Source: Arthrobacter subterraneus
GTDB taxonomy: Bacteria; Actinomycetota; Actinomycetes; Actinomycetales; Micrococcaceae
Length of the DNA: 64,000 bases
Assembly: GCF_900099735.1 (NCBI RefSeq)
Contig: NZ_FNDT01000001.1
Coordinates: 365,722 to 429,721 of the forward strand
Direction of reading: 5' to 3'
Of the stretch, positions 8,357 to 17,340 are shown one piece after another. The notes beneath the pieces are model-generated. The model saw only the letters and a program-made list of their open reading frames with translations, was not told the origin of the DNA and did no database searches. The position numbers and the translations under genes were made by a program. Every line of letters starts with the position of its first letter. The first letter of the stretch is position 1.

Positions 8357-9430
8357 TCAGTTCAGTGAGCAACCGATCAGGAGCGGTTCCGGATGCAGCC
8401 GGATGCCGAAGCGCTCTTCCACGCCGTCCGCTACCAGCCGCGCGATGCTCAACAGGTCCTCGGCCGAAGCACCGCCCCGGTTGGTGACGGCCAGCGTGTG
8501 CTTCGTGGACAGCGAGGCACGGCCGCCCGCGGCCCGGAACCCGGCGTCGGCAGCAAGACCGAATCCCTTGCCGAACCCTGCCTGCTCAATGAGCCAAGCC
8601 GCGCTGAGCTTTACGGCGCTTCCGGGCATCGGATAGCGCGGGGCTCCCTCAGGCAGGGACGCAGCGTCCGCCGCGTCCACCACCGGATTGGTGAAGAATG
8701 ACCCGGTGCTGTAGGTGTCACGGTCGGCTGAATCGAGAACCATACCCTTGGCCGCGCGCAGCTTCAGGACGGCGCGGCGCACATCGGTGGCGTACGCCCG
8801 CTCCCCGACTGCAACGCCGAGTTCACGGGCCAGCTCCGCGTACCGCACCGGCGCGCTCATCCGGCCGAGCCCCAGCTGGAACTGCACCGTGAGCACCACA
8901 AAGCGGGGCGAGCCAGCATCAGTGGTGCGCTTAAGCAGGGAATCGCGGTAGCCGAACTTCAAGTCCGCGTTGGCCAGCGACCGGATGGACTGCGTCTGGC
9001 GGTCATAGGTGCGGACCATCGCAATGGTCTGTGACACTTCCGCCCCATACGCGCCCACGTTCTGCACCGGGACCGCGCCGGTGGAACCAGGAATCCCCGA
9101 CAATGCCTCAAGGCCCGAATACGCGTGGCGCACGGTGTATTCGACGAGCTCGTCCCAGGGCTGGCCCGCCTGAGCGGTGACCATCACGCCTCCGCAGGTG
9201 GCGTCGTCGTCGTTCACTGTGAATCCGGTGGTGGCAATCCGGATCACCGTACCGGCGAAGCCGCTGTCCGCCACCAGCAGGTTGGACCCGCCGCCCAGCA
9301 GCAGGAGCGGTTCGCCTGCGGCGTCAGCGGATCGGATCGCTTCGATCAGCTCAGGCTCGGTGCGGGCCTCAACGAGTGTGCGGGCGGGACCACCGACGGC
9401 GGACGTGGTGAAGTCGGCCAGGGAGGTCAC
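8357..9430 (-). CDS. murB: UDP-N-acetylmuramate dehydrogenase MurB (357 aa)
   Basis: Cytoplasmic FAD enzyme that reduces UDP-GlcNAc-enolpyruvate to UDP-MurNAc in peptidoglycan precursor synthesis. The FAD-binding region carries LLLLGGGSNLLVAD near residue 42 and the substrate region GIPGSTGAVPVQNVGAYGAEV near residue 115. The MurB C-terminal domain has the catalytic-Ser segment YSTGSFFTNPVV and ends with HPEPLLIG. Length and layout fit the type I MurB family. The start codon overlaps the stop of the upstream MaoC-type dehydratase by 4 bases, so it is the third gene of a leftward operon. Confidence 0.96.
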   Translation of the reverse strand: MTSLADFTTSAVGGPARTLVEARTEPELIEAIRSADAAGEPLLLLGGGSNLLVADSGFAGTVIRIATTGFTVNDDDATCGGVMVTAQAGQPWDELVEYTVRHAYSGLEALSGIPGSTGAVPVQNVGAYGAEVSQTIAMVRTYDRQTQSIRSLANADLKFGYRDSLLKRTTDAGSPRFVVLTVQFQLGLGRMSAPVRYAELARELGVAVGERAYATDVRRAVLKLRAAKGMVLDSADRDTYSTGSFFTNPVVDAADAASLPEGAPRYPMPGSAVKLSAAWLIEQAGFGKGFGLAADAGFRAAGGRASLSTKHTLAVTNRGGASAEDLLSIARLVADGVEERFGIRLHPEPLLIGCSLN

Positions 9431-9867
9431 CAGATCCGCACCACTGCCTGGGCCTTGACCAGAACCTTCTGCCCGCCGGCGGAGACCGTCAGGTCGATCC
9501 GGGCGGTCGAGTTGTCCGTATCAATCGCCCCGACCACACCGGTCACTTCCACGGTTGCGCCGGGAACCCCGGGCTGGGCAGTGGTGTCCTCGACGACAAC
9601 CGGACGGGTGAAGCGGGTCTGGTAATCGACGACGGCGGTCGGATCGCCGATCCAGTCGGTCACCGCCTGGACGGCCGACCCCATGGTGAACATACCGTGC
9701 GCAATGACGCCCGGTAGATCCACTCCACGGGCGAAGGACTCGTTCCAGTGAATGGGGTTGAAGTCGCCGGATGCCCCTGCGTACTTCACGAGGTCCAACC
9801 GGGTGACCTCGATCGTCGAGCGGCCGACCTCCTGGCCTACCTCAAGGTCCGTCAGTGTGATGGCCAT
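9427..9867 (-). CDS. MaoC-like (R)-hydroxyacyl dehydratase, HadB-like (146 aa)
   Basis: Single hot-dog-fold dehydratase of the MaoC family. The active-site segment, YAGASGDFNPIHWNESFA with catalytic Asp and His, lies at about residues 30-47 and is followed by GVIAHGMFTMG, the second conserved segment. In mycobacteria the equivalent HadB pairs with a HadA-type partner to dehydrate 3-hydroxyacyl chains in a type II fatty acid cycle. The gene immediately upstream encodes such a partner (gap of 2 bases), so a heterodimer is likely. The acyl substrate here is unknown. The stop overlaps the murB start. Confidence 0.88.
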   Translation of the reverse strand: MAITLTDLEVGQEVGRSTIEVTRLDLVKYAGASGDFNPIHWNESFARGVDLPGVIAHGMFTMGSAVQAVTDWIGDPTAVVDYQTRFTRPVVVEDTTAQPGVPGATVEVTGVVGAIDTDNSTARIDLTVSAGGQKVLVKAQAVVRIW

Positions 9868-9869
9868 GG

Positions 9870-10319
9870 CTACTGATCCTCTCCGCGTACCAGGATGGAC
9901 GACGTCGTTGTTGCTGTCTTCTCGCCCTCCACTGTGGAAATCTCGGCGCGGGTGGTAATCATGGCTCCCCCGCCCATCGCGCGGACCTGGTCCACGTGCA
10001 GCTCAGCCACCAGTTCGTCCCCCGCGACGATGGGCCGGTGATGGGTGAACCGCTGGTCGGCGTGAACCACGCGCGTGAAATCGATGCCGGCTTCCGGGTC
10101 ATTGATCAGCTGCGCATCAGCCTGCTGCGCGACGATGATCGCAAAGGTGGGAGGCGCCACAACGTCACGGTGGCCCAGCGCTGCTGCCGCTTCGGCATCG
10201 AAGTGTGCCGGGTGCGTGGCCTTCACAGCATGCGCGAACTCGCGGATTTTCTCGCGTCCAACGGTATAGACCGCGGTGGCGGGATAGCTGCGCCCCTGGA
10301 GGTCGGGATTGATCGTCAT
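9870..10319 (-). CDS. FAS1-like/MaoC-type dehydratase subunit, HadA-like (149 aa)
   Basis: N-terminal-type MaoC dehydratase (FAS1-like hot-dog domain, as in mycobacterial HadA/HadC). Features seen: start region NPDLQGRSYPATAVYTVGRE, which is typical of the family, then REFAHAVKATHPAHFD, VAPPTFAIIV and HHRPIVAGDELVAELHVDQV. These subunits lack the full catalytic dyad and bind substrate, while the HadB-like partner supplies catalysis. It is the first gene of the operon HadA-like, HadB-like, murB. Upstream lies about 190 bases of non-coding DNA with its promoter. Confidence 0.87.
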   Translation of the reverse strand: MTINPDLQGRSYPATAVYTVGREKIREFAHAVKATHPAHFDAEAAAALGHRDVVAPPTFAIIVAQQADAQLINDPEAGIDFTRVVHADQRFTHHRPIVAGDELVAELHVDQVRAMGGGAMITTRAEISTVEGEKTATTTSSILVRGEDQ

Positions 10320-10508
10320 GGAACTCCTTCTTGTTGGGCGCCGAATGACCGGTCCGCCGCTGACACGCTGTTACAACCCTAGCGGTTTGCCCTGTTACCC
10401 GGCGGTCGGCCTGGGTGCCCGGCTGGCAGACACAGGTAGCGGCTTAGGGGAGGCTTGGGCACCCGGCCGTGGAATACGGGGCGCCGCTCAGCGTCGCGGA
10501 ACCGGCTC

Positions 10509-10742
10509 TCAGCGCTGCGTCGGATGGGAACGGCGGCGCGCATCCCGACCGCGGACCACAAGGCCCGCAAGGTGCGCGGCCATGCCGGCGATGATGATGG
10601 GCAGGGCGGCGAAAACGAGCGGGTCCGTCTGGAGCATGGCACCGGTGACCGCGAGCGCGATACCCACGCCGGTGAGGATCAGCGCCGTAATAACGAGCCT
10701 GCGGTAGAGCGGTGATCCCGTGTCCCAGGGCGTGTTCAGCAT
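10509..10742 (-). CDS. Small two-helix membrane protein (77 aa), unknown function
   Basis: Short hydrophobic protein with two predicted membrane helices, LVITALILTGVGIALAVTGA (about residues 17-36) and FAALPIIIAGMAAHLAGLVV (about 44-63), and a basic tail rich in Arg. No known domain recognised. It begins 9 bases after the stop of the adenylation-acyltransferase fusion gene and runs in the same direction, so it is probably the last gene of the iron-regulated operon. Its role may concern membrane placement of that enzyme, but that is only context. Confidence 0.6.
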   Translation of the reverse strand: MLNTPWDTGSPLYRRLVITALILTGVGIALAVTGAMLQTDPLVFAALPIIIAGMAAHLAGLVVRGRDARRRSHPTQR

Positions 10743-10751
10743 GCTTCCACC

Positions 10752-13340
10752 CTATCGAACCGGCCTCTGCCGGTTCCCGGCACCGTCAAGAGGGAGGGCG
10801 GCCTCCCGGCGGCGCCACGCTGTGCAGCGGCGGACCAGGCCCGGCACGCGCATGACCACCGCCCAGTACAGTACGCCGGCAACGAGGGAGGCTCCGACGG
10901 CCACCCCGGGGTGCATGCTTTCCAGGTGAGGAAAGACCAGCCAGTGCGTGAGGTAAATGTACAGTGATGCACTGGCCAGCACCGCTGTGATCCGCTGCAG
11001 ACCGCGCGGTACGGGCAGGGTGCGCAGCCACACCAGCAGCAGCATCCCGGTCAGGAGCGTCATTTCGCGCAGCAGGTCGCCGAAGAAGAAGCCGGGGACG
11101 CAAGCCAGCACGACGACGGTGATCAGCACGCGGTGGGCAGCGGTCCTCGCCCGCGCAACGGCCCAGCCGAGGGCGAAGAGCCAGAGCGCGGGGGCCGTAT
11201 TCGGGAGGTCGAGGTCAACGATGTTGAAACGGGTCAGGAGTCCGAGGGCGGCAAGGCCCAGCGGGAATCCGAAGGGGAACCGACGCTCCAACTGTGAGAC
11301 CTGCGGAATCGCCAGCAACGCGACGGCAAAGACCAGGAGGTAGACCAGGACCTCAACAAACCAGAAGTGCCATTCCGGAGTGACCTCCTGGGGGCCGAGG
11401 ATGGCGTTCAGCAGGAAAATATTCGCAATGCTGTAGTGGTCGGTGATGACGTAGCCCACCGCGATCAGCGCCATACTCGGCAGAACAATGCGACCAATAC
11501 TGGTCATCTGGCGCCGTAACCGCTGTACCCGTTCCCCCTGTAGCTGGAAGCGCGCAAAGTTGTAACCGGCCGCCGCCATCAGGACGTGCGCGGTCCCTTC
11601 CCAGTGGAACAGGCCGATGTGAGTGCTGATAATGAGGATGATCGCCACGGCGCGGAGCACAATGCTCGTTTCGACGGGCGCAACAAACCGCCGTCGCCGC
11701 CGTCGCACGGAAGCCCCTGCTTCGAGTTCGGCGACGGACCGGAGATGCCAGTCGGGCGGAAGCGCACCGAGGGCCTTCTCGAGGCGCACCGAGGTGGCCA
11801 CATAGGAGAGCGAGTCCCCGCCCAGGGAGACAAAGGTGCTGTCGTCGCCGACCGCCGGAATCTCCAGCTGTTCGGCCAGGATGGTGCGGACGTCCTGCGG
11901 TCCTTCAGCCCGGCCGGCGACATCCCGCGGAACGGGGTCGGGCTCCCCGAGGACCAGCACCGCCTGGTAATCCGGTTTGCCGTTGCTGAGCCGTGGGATC
12001 TGGTCCACGGCATACATGTGAAGTGCCCCGCGGGGCATCCCCAGTTCCGGAGCCAGCACCTTCCTGAGCAGGCCGGGATCGTGGTCGCCCTGGACTGCAA
12101 CGACCAGCCGCTCATCCGTGCCGGCGCACACTGCCTGCACACCGAAATCCGCCAGAATCTGCTCTACGCGGCCGAGGTCCACGCGCAGGCCGGCGATCTT
12201 GACGAACCGGCTGCGCCGCCCCACCACTTCATACAGGCCGTCGGCATGGCGGCGTGCCAGGTCGCCGGTCCGCAGCTCATGGACGGTGCGGCCGGAGCCG
12301 AGGTCCTCCGGCTTCTCTGCGTACCCCAGCATGACGTTGGGACCGGTGTAGACGAGTTCGCCGTCGTCGAGCCCGTCCACCGGGTCGATCCGGAAGGCCC
12401 CACCCGGGACGGGAACGCCGATCCGGGCGGGTTGCTCGGCGGCCAGGCCCGGCGGCAGGTAGGCCATCCGCGCGGTGGCCTCCGTCTGGCCATACATGAC
12501 GAACAGGTCCCAGCCGCGCCTGCGGCCGAGTTCGGCGTACCGCCGCACCTGTTCCGGTGCCAGCCGACCGCCCGCCTGCGTCACGTAGCGCAGGTGCGGC
12601 AGTTCCATGTCCGCAAACCCCACGCGCTCGAGCAGGTCGAAGGTGTAGGGCACGGCGGCGAAGGTGGTGGCTTCCGTGCTGCGGAACAGCTCCCAGAAGC
12701 AGGGGTCCACCACGGACAGGTCGGTGAGTACCACCGACGCACCGGTGAGCAGGTGGCTGTTGATGACTGACAATCCGTAGCAGTAGGACAGCGGCAGCGT
12801 GGTGACCGCCCGGTCCTGCGACGAGATCCGCAGGTATTCGGCGATGGACGCCGCGTTCGCTTCCAGGTTCTGGTGAGAGAGCCGCACCAGCTTCGGTGAG
12901 CCCGTCGAGCCGGAGGTGCTCAGGAGGAGGGCGAGATCGGGATGCAGGTCATGCGCGCTGATCGGACGGATTTCCCGGATGTGCGGCCGCCCGTTGCCGT
13001 CCCCTGCCGCCAGAATGACGTCGGGGTCGAAAGCAGCTCGGATCGCTTCGGGCGCGGACGGTTTGTCTCCCGGCACCAGAATCACCGGGTGGCCGCCGGA
13101 CAGCGCTGCCAGGTACGCGACGAGGCAGTCGACGTCGTTGGTTGCGCTCAGCAGGACCAGCCGCCGTTCGGTGCCAAGACGGTCCGCGACCGCTTCCATG
13201 CGCTGGGCCAGTTGCCGGTAACTGATCGTTTCGGTCTCGGTGACGATGGCCGGGGCATCGTTGAAGCGCGCCAGCGTTGCGGCAAAACCGACGGACCGGG
13301 GCGGGGCATCCAGCGGCCTGCTGGTGGTGATGATCGACAC
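10752..13340 (-). CDS. Adenylation / carrier / acyltransferase-3 fusion protein (862 aa)
   Basis: Three modules in one chain. Residues about 1-460 form an ANL adenylation domain: LLLSTSGSTGSPKLV (A3), MYGQTEATARM (A5), RTGDLARR (A7), VKIAGLRVDLGRVE (A8) and LSNGKPDY with the late catalytic Lys (A10). Residues about 480-545 are a carrier domain with the phosphopantetheine Ser in FVSLGGDSLSYVA. Residues about 565-845 are a membrane acyltransferase-3 domain with RAVAIILIISTH, WFVEVLVYLL and SLYIYLTHWLV. The layout suggests activation of a carboxylic or amino acid, loading on the carrier, and transfer across or at the membrane, like a one-protein version of DltA-DltC-DltB. It starts 4 bases after fbpC, so it is iron-operon linked. 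The acyl donor and acceptor are unknown. Confidence 0.88.
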   Translation of the reverse strand: MSIITTSRPLDAPPRSVGFAATLARFNDAPAIVTETETISYRQLAQRMEAVADRLGTERRLVLLSATNDVDCLVAYLAALSGGHPVILVPGDKPSAPEAIRAAFDPDVILAAGDGNGRPHIREIRPISAHDLHPDLALLLSTSGSTGSPKLVRLSHQNLEANAASIAEYLRISSQDRAVTTLPLSYCYGLSVINSHLLTGASVVLTDLSVVDPCFWELFRSTEATTFAAVPYTFDLLERVGFADMELPHLRYVTQAGGRLAPEQVRRYAELGRRRGWDLFVMYGQTEATARMAYLPPGLAAEQPARIGVPVPGGAFRIDPVDGLDDGELVYTGPNVMLGYAEKPEDLGSGRTVHELRTGDLARRHADGLYEVVGRRSRFVKIAGLRVDLGRVEQILADFGVQAVCAGTDERLVVAVQGDHDPGLLRKVLAPELGMPRGALHMYAVDQIPRLSNGKPDYQAVLVLGEPDPVPRDVAGRAEGPQDVRTILAEQLEIPAVGDDSTFVSLGGDSLSYVATSVRLEKALGALPPDWHLRSVAELEAGASVRRRRRRFVAPVETSIVLRAVAIILIISTHIGLFHWEGTAHVLMAAAGYNFARFQLQGERVQRLRRQMTSIGRIVLPSMALIAVGYVITDHYSIANIFLLNAILGPQEVTPEWHFWFVEVLVYLLVFAVALLAIPQVSQLERRFPFGFPLGLAALGLLTRFNIVDLDLPNTAPALWLFALGWAVARARTAAHRVLITVVVLACVPGFFFGDLLREMTLLTGMLLLVWLRTLPVPRGLQRITAVLASASLYIYLTHWLVFPHLESMHPGVAVGASLVAGVLYWAVVMRVPGLVRRCTAWRRREAALPLDGAGNRQRPVR

Positions 13341-13344
13341 GGGA

Positions 13345-14493
13345 TTACCTCAGTACGGTGATGGGGGACGGCGCCGGCGGCTGGGTGGGGCGGCCGGCGG
13401 TGCCGACAGGCGGCTCGGTGACGGCGCGGTCATCGACCAGCAGCGTCGGGGATGTTCCGGCCGCGACGGTCACATTGACCGGGGTGCCGGGCGCGTAGCG
13501 GATGTGATGCGGCTGCCAGGATCGCAGGGTGCGGCCGGAGGCCAGACGGATGTAGTGCAGCACAAAGGCGCCGCGGTACTCCTGGGAGATGACCCGTGCC
13601 GTTGCGGCCGGATCATGGGCGAGTGCAACTTCGTGGGGCCTGAGCACCACGTCGACGTTGACGTCGCAGTTGGCCCACCCCGGCACCGTGGAGACCACCC
13701 CGATTTCGCAGGTCAGCAGCGCGTTGTGGACATTCGCCGGCAGGAAATCCGCATCCCCCATGAAGGAAGCCACAAAGCGGGTCGAGGGCTGTTCGAAGAC
13801 CTTCTCCGGGGTGTCGGCCTGCTCGATGGCGCCGTCCCGCATCACCACTACCCGGTCCCCCACGGACAGCGCTTCCGTCTGGTCGTGGGTGACCAGCAGG
13901 CTGGTGGTGCCGGTTTCCTGGAGCACCGCCACGATGTCCGCGCGGACCCTCCCGCGGAGGGTCTCGTCGAGGCTGGAGAAAGGTTCATCCAGGAGGACGA
14001 CGGCGGGGCGGGGCGCCAGGGCGCGCGCCAGGGCTACCCGCTGCTGCTCGCCGCCGGACAGTTCGTGTGGGTAGCGGGCGGCCAGATGGCCGAGCCGGAC
14101 CAGTTCCAGGACCTCAGCGACGCGTTTCTGCCGCTCCCGGGAGGGCAGCCGGTTCAGCCCGAAGGCGACGTTCTTCGCGACGGTCAGGTTGGGAAACAGT
14201 GCGTGTTCCTGGAAGACCAGGCCGACGCGGCGGCGCTCGGGTTCCTGGTAGCGACGGCGGTCCGCGACCACCTCCCCGGCGATCGTGATGATGCCGGAGT
14301 CCGGGCGTTCGAGGCCGGCGATCATGCGGAGCATCGTCGATTTTCCGCATCCGGATGGTCCGATCACGGTAACCATTTCGCCGGGGGTGACTGTCAGGTC
14401 CAGCGACGTGGCTGCGTGGACCCCTCCGTAGCGGCGGCTTACCCCGGCCAGCGTCAAAGCGGGCGGGCGGGTGCCGTTGAAGTCACTGGTCAT
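13345..14493 (-). CDS. fbpC: Iron(III) ABC transporter ATP-binding protein (382 aa)
   Basis: ATPase subunit of a ferric iron importer. Walker A GPSGCGKST near residue 42, signature LSGGEQQRVALARAL, Walker B VVLLDEPFSSLDE and switch His in LLVTHDQTEAL are all present. The C-terminal third (from about residue 250) is a TOBE-like regulatory extension typical of FbpC/PotA-type proteins. It overlaps the permease gene by 11 bases and is followed 4 bases later by the fusion gene. Assignment to iron rather than another substrate rests on the binding protein and on the iron box upstream of the operon. Confidence 0.92.
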   Translation of the reverse strand: MTSDFNGTRPPALTLAGVSRRYGGVHAATSLDLTVTPGEMVTVIGPSGCGKSTMLRMIAGLERPDSGIITIAGEVVADRRRYQEPERRRVGLVFQEHALFPNLTVAKNVAFGLNRLPSRERQKRVAEVLELVRLGHLAARYPHELSGGEQQRVALARALAPRPAVVLLDEPFSSLDETLRGRVRADIVAVLQETGTTSLLVTHDQTEALSVGDRVVVMRDGAIEQADTPEKVFEQPSTRFVASFMGDADFLPANVHNALLTCEIGVVSTVPGWANCDVNVDVVLRPHEVALAHDPAATARVISQEYRGAFVLHYIRLASGRTLRSWQPHHIRYAPGTPVNVTVAAGTSPTLLVDDRAVTEPPVGTAGRPTQPPAPSPITVLR

Positions 14494-16177
14494 GAGTCAC
14501 CGCCCCGGCCTTGAGCCCGGCGGACCGGCGGAACAGGAAGTACACCGGAATCACGGCGACGGCGACGATACCCAGGGCGGGCAGCGCCGCCTTTTCCCAG
14601 AAATTCTCCCGGGCGAGCTCGTAGACCCAGACGGAGATGGTGGTGAAACCGAACGGCCGCAGGAGCAGGACGATCGGCAGTTCCTTGACCGCGTCAATCG
14701 CCACCAGCACCAGTGCCACCGCAGCACCGCGCCGGGCCAGCGGGAGGTGGACGCGGGTCAGGAGCCGGCGCGGGGTGGACCCGAGGCTGAGCGCGGAGAA
14801 CGTCAGCGCCGGTGAGATCTTCGCGAAGCTCGCATCAACGGCCTGGTGGGCCGGAGCGATGAAGCGCACCACGTAGGCACAGAGAATGCCCGCAACAGAG
14901 CCGGTCACCAGCAGACCCGTACCCCCGGGGACGCCGGCAAGTTCCAGCCATTCATCCACCCGGGCAAAAGCAATGAGCACGCCGATGCCGATCACCGCAC
15001 CGGGGACGGCATAGCCGAAGGTGGTTGCCTGTGCGGCGACGGCCACCAGCGGCCCGCCGCCGAGGCGCTGGGCGTGCCCGATGGTGAGCGCGAGCGCGGC
15101 GCACACCAGCGCGGCCAGTGACGCAACGGTCACGCTGTTCACGAGATACTCGACAAAACGGGGGTCAAGCAGCGGTTCCGAACCGCCGGCGGCCTCGCCC
15201 ACAGCCCAGCCGGCCAGCTGGGCGACCGGGAGGATGAAACCGGCTCCAAGGACGCTGAGGCAGGCCAGTGCCGCCGCCCACCCGCGCCAGCCGGTGAGTC
15301 TTCTGGACTTGAGTCCCTCGCCCCGGCCGGCCTTCTGGTGGAACCGGGACCGGCCGCGCAGGAGACGTTCACCGGCGAGCACGGCAACAGCGAACACGAG
15401 CACCAGCACCGACAGCTGGGTTGCGGCGTGGAAGTCGAAGCTGCCCTTCCAGACGAGGTAGACGCCCACGGAGACCGTCTGCACGTTGAAGTACTGCACC
15501 GTCGCGAAGTCCGTCAGGGTCTCCATCATAACCAGGGCGAGGGCCGCGGCGAGTGATGGGCGGGCCATGGGAACTACCACCCGCCACAGCGCGCGTGAAC
15601 GTCCGGCACCAAGGGTGCGGGCGGCGTCGTACGTTGTTGCGCTCTGCTCGACGAGCGCCGAACGCGCCAGGAGGTACACGTAGGGGTAGAGGGTCAGTGA
15701 CATCACCACCACGGCGCCGGCAAGGGTCCGCACATCGGGGAGCCAGGCGCCGGGACCGAGCACGGTGCGCAGCATGCCCTGTACCGGACCGCCGACGTCG
15801 AAGGTGGAGAGGAACACGAAGCCGAGGATGTACGCGGGCATGGCAAGGGGCAGCACAAGGGCCCACGAAAGCAGGTTCCGCAGGGGGAAGTCATGCGCCG
15901 TCACCAGCCAGGCAAGTCCTCCGCCGATCAGGAGGGTGCTGAGGCCTACACCGCCCATCAGGAGCACGGTGGTCACGATCATCGGACCGATGTCCTGCGG
16001 GAGGCTGCCCGAGTTCAGGCTGCCGAGGCCATCAATCACGACCGCGGCCACGGGCGTGACCACCAGGGCTGCGGCCAGCAGCACGGCGGCCGACCACATC
16101 GGACGGCCGTTCCCGGTCAGCAGGCGCCGGCGCGGGCCGGATACACCCGCATCTACCAGGACAGCCGTTTCACTCAC
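14483..16177 (-). CDS. fbpB: Iron(III) ABC transporter permease, two fused domains (564 aa)
   Basis: Integral membrane permease with about 12 helices made of two tandem BPD_transp_1 domains, the standard FbpB form. EAA-type loops that contact the ATPase are visible in each half: the first around AARTLGAGRSRALWRVVVPM and the second around SALSLGSTPRRLLTRVHLPL. Length of 564 aa is normal for fused FbpB permeases. Its start overlaps the stop of the binding-protein gene by 4 bases and its end overlaps fbpC, showing tight coupling of the three transporter genes. Confidence 0.92.
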   Translation of the reverse strand: MSETAVLVDAGVSGPRRRLLTGNGRPMWSAAVLLAAALVVTPVAAVVIDGLGSLNSGSLPQDIGPMIVTTVLLMGGVGLSTLLIGGGLAWLVTAHDFPLRNLLSWALVLPLAMPAYILGFVFLSTFDVGGPVQGMLRTVLGPGAWLPDVRTLAGAVVVMSLTLYPYVYLLARSALVEQSATTYDAARTLGAGRSRALWRVVVPMARPSLAAALALVMMETLTDFATVQYFNVQTVSVGVYLVWKGSFDFHAATQLSVLVLVFAVAVLAGERLLRGRSRFHQKAGRGEGLKSRRLTGWRGWAAALACLSVLGAGFILPVAQLAGWAVGEAAGGSEPLLDPRFVEYLVNSVTVASLAALVCAALALTIGHAQRLGGGPLVAVAAQATTFGYAVPGAVIGIGVLIAFARVDEWLELAGVPGGTGLLVTGSVAGILCAYVVRFIAPAHQAVDASFAKISPALTFSALSLGSTPRRLLTRVHLPLARRGAAVALVLVAIDAVKELPIVLLLRPFGFTTISVWVYELARENFWEKAALPALGIVAVAVIPVYFLFRRSAGLKAGAVTHDQ

Positions 16178-17202
16178 TTGTAGCCGGCCTCTGCGAGGAC
16201 GTCGATCGCTTCCGCATTGAGGTCGCCGTACGCCTCGGCGTTCAGCGGCATGCGCTCGAACTCGCCGAACTCCGCGATGACGGGCTCAGGTTCGGCGGCC
16301 GGGTTCACGGGGAACTCGTGGTTTGCGTCGACGAAGGCGTTCTGCCCCGTGGTCGCCAGCCATTCGATGAGCTGCTGGGCCTGCGCCGCGTTGTCGGAAT
16401 CGGCGACGATTCCAGCACCGGAAATGTTCACGTGGGTGCCGGCGCCCTCCTGGCTGGCCCAGTACAGATCCACGGAGAGGTCCGGGTTCTCTTCCAGCGT
16501 GCGGGCGAGATAGTAGTGGTTGTTGATTCCGACGTCGCAGGCGCCGGCGTCGATGGCTTCCAGGAGCAGGACGTCATTGCTCATGATGTCCACGTTATTG
16601 GCCATCCAGCCTTCAACGATTTCCAGCGCCCGGTCCCGGCCGTGCAGGTCGATGAGGCTCGCCACCAGGGACTGGGTGTAGGAGGAGGTGGCGTCGCGCA
16701 TGCACAGCCGGCCGTTCCACTTGGGATCCGCCAGGCCGGCGTAGCTCTCCTCGGCGTCGAACTCGGCCGGGTCCACATTGTCCGGGTTGTAGGTGAGGGT
16801 GCGTGCCCGCATGGCGAGCCCGTACCACTGCCCCTCGGGATCCCGCAGGTCTTCGGGTACGGCCTCGTCCAATGCTGCGGAGCTTGTCGGGGCGAGTACG
16901 TCCTGGCGTGCGGCGTTCCAGAGGTTTCCGGCGTCCACGGTCATGAAGACGTCCGCGGGGGTGTCGCTGCCCTCGGCCTTGAGGCGCTCGAGCAGTTCGG
17001 CGTCGTCGCCGGTGATGAACTCGACGGAGATCCCGGTTTCTTCGGTGAACTGGCCGAACGCGCCCTCGAGGTCATAGTGGCGGGCCGTGTAGATCTGCAG
17101 GTCCGCTGGAGCCTTTCCGATGCCAAGGACACCGCAGCCCGAGAGGGCCAGCGCGGGCACCATGATCGCGGTGCAGGCAGCAAGGAGCTTGGGTCGGGGC
17201 AT
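16174..17202 (-). CDS. fbpA: Iron(III) ABC transporter substrate-binding lipoprotein (342 aa)
   Basis: Surface-anchored ferric-ion binding protein. The N-terminus is a lipoprotein signal with lipobox LSGC (Cys 23). The mature part starts with LQIYTARHYDLEGAFGQF, typical of FbpA/FutA proteins, and has the paired tyrosines of the Fe(III) site in INNHYYLAR. It is the first gene of the leftward operon; an iron box centred near 17259 lies 48 bases upstream of the start, so it should be repressed when iron is plentiful by a DtxR/IdeR-type protein. Confidence 0.93.
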   Translation of the reverse strand: MPRPKLLAACTAIMVPALALSGCGVLGIGKAPADLQIYTARHYDLEGAFGQFTEETGISVEFITGDDAELLERLKAEGSDTPADVFMTVDAGNLWNAARQDVLAPTSSAALDEAVPEDLRDPEGQWYGLAMRARTLTYNPDNVDPAEFDAEESYAGLADPKWNGRLCMRDATSSYTQSLVASLIDLHGRDRALEIVEGWMANNVDIMSNDVLLLEAIDAGACDVGINNHYYLARTLEENPDLSVDLYWASQEGAGTHVNISGAGIVADSDNAAQAQQLIEWLATTGQNAFVDANHEFPVNPAAEPEPVIAEFGEFERMPLNAEAYGDLNAEAIDVLAEAGYK

Positions 17203-17249
17203 GGTGGGGACTCCTGGTGGTAGCGGCGAGGGCCGCAGGCGTACTGAAC

Positions 17250-17268
17250 AAAGGTAAGCCTAACCGAA
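17250..17268 (-). promoter_or_regulatory. Iron box (DtxR/IdeR-type operator) upstream of fbpA
   Basis: Read on the minus strand this is TTCGGTTAGGCTTACCTTT. It matches the known consensus TTAGGTTAGGCTAACCTAA at 15 of 19 positions and keeps the central dyad core GGTTAGGCT-ACC. It lies 48 bases upstream of the fbpA start in an iron transport operon, the expected place for a DtxR/IdeR site. Match was counted by eye; no scoring matrix was run. Confidence 0.8.
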
Positions 17269-17340
17269 CCTGGAGGGGAGCTCCCAATATGTTGAGGAGA
17301 AAAACGTCACACCGCAGGGAGGCGGCCGCCGTCGTGATTA

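Noticed and set aside
11586..12770. Rightward open frame of 394 codons inside the fusion gene locus.
   Set aside because: Antisense to the adenylation domain, whose A3-A10 motifs are all on the minus strand.
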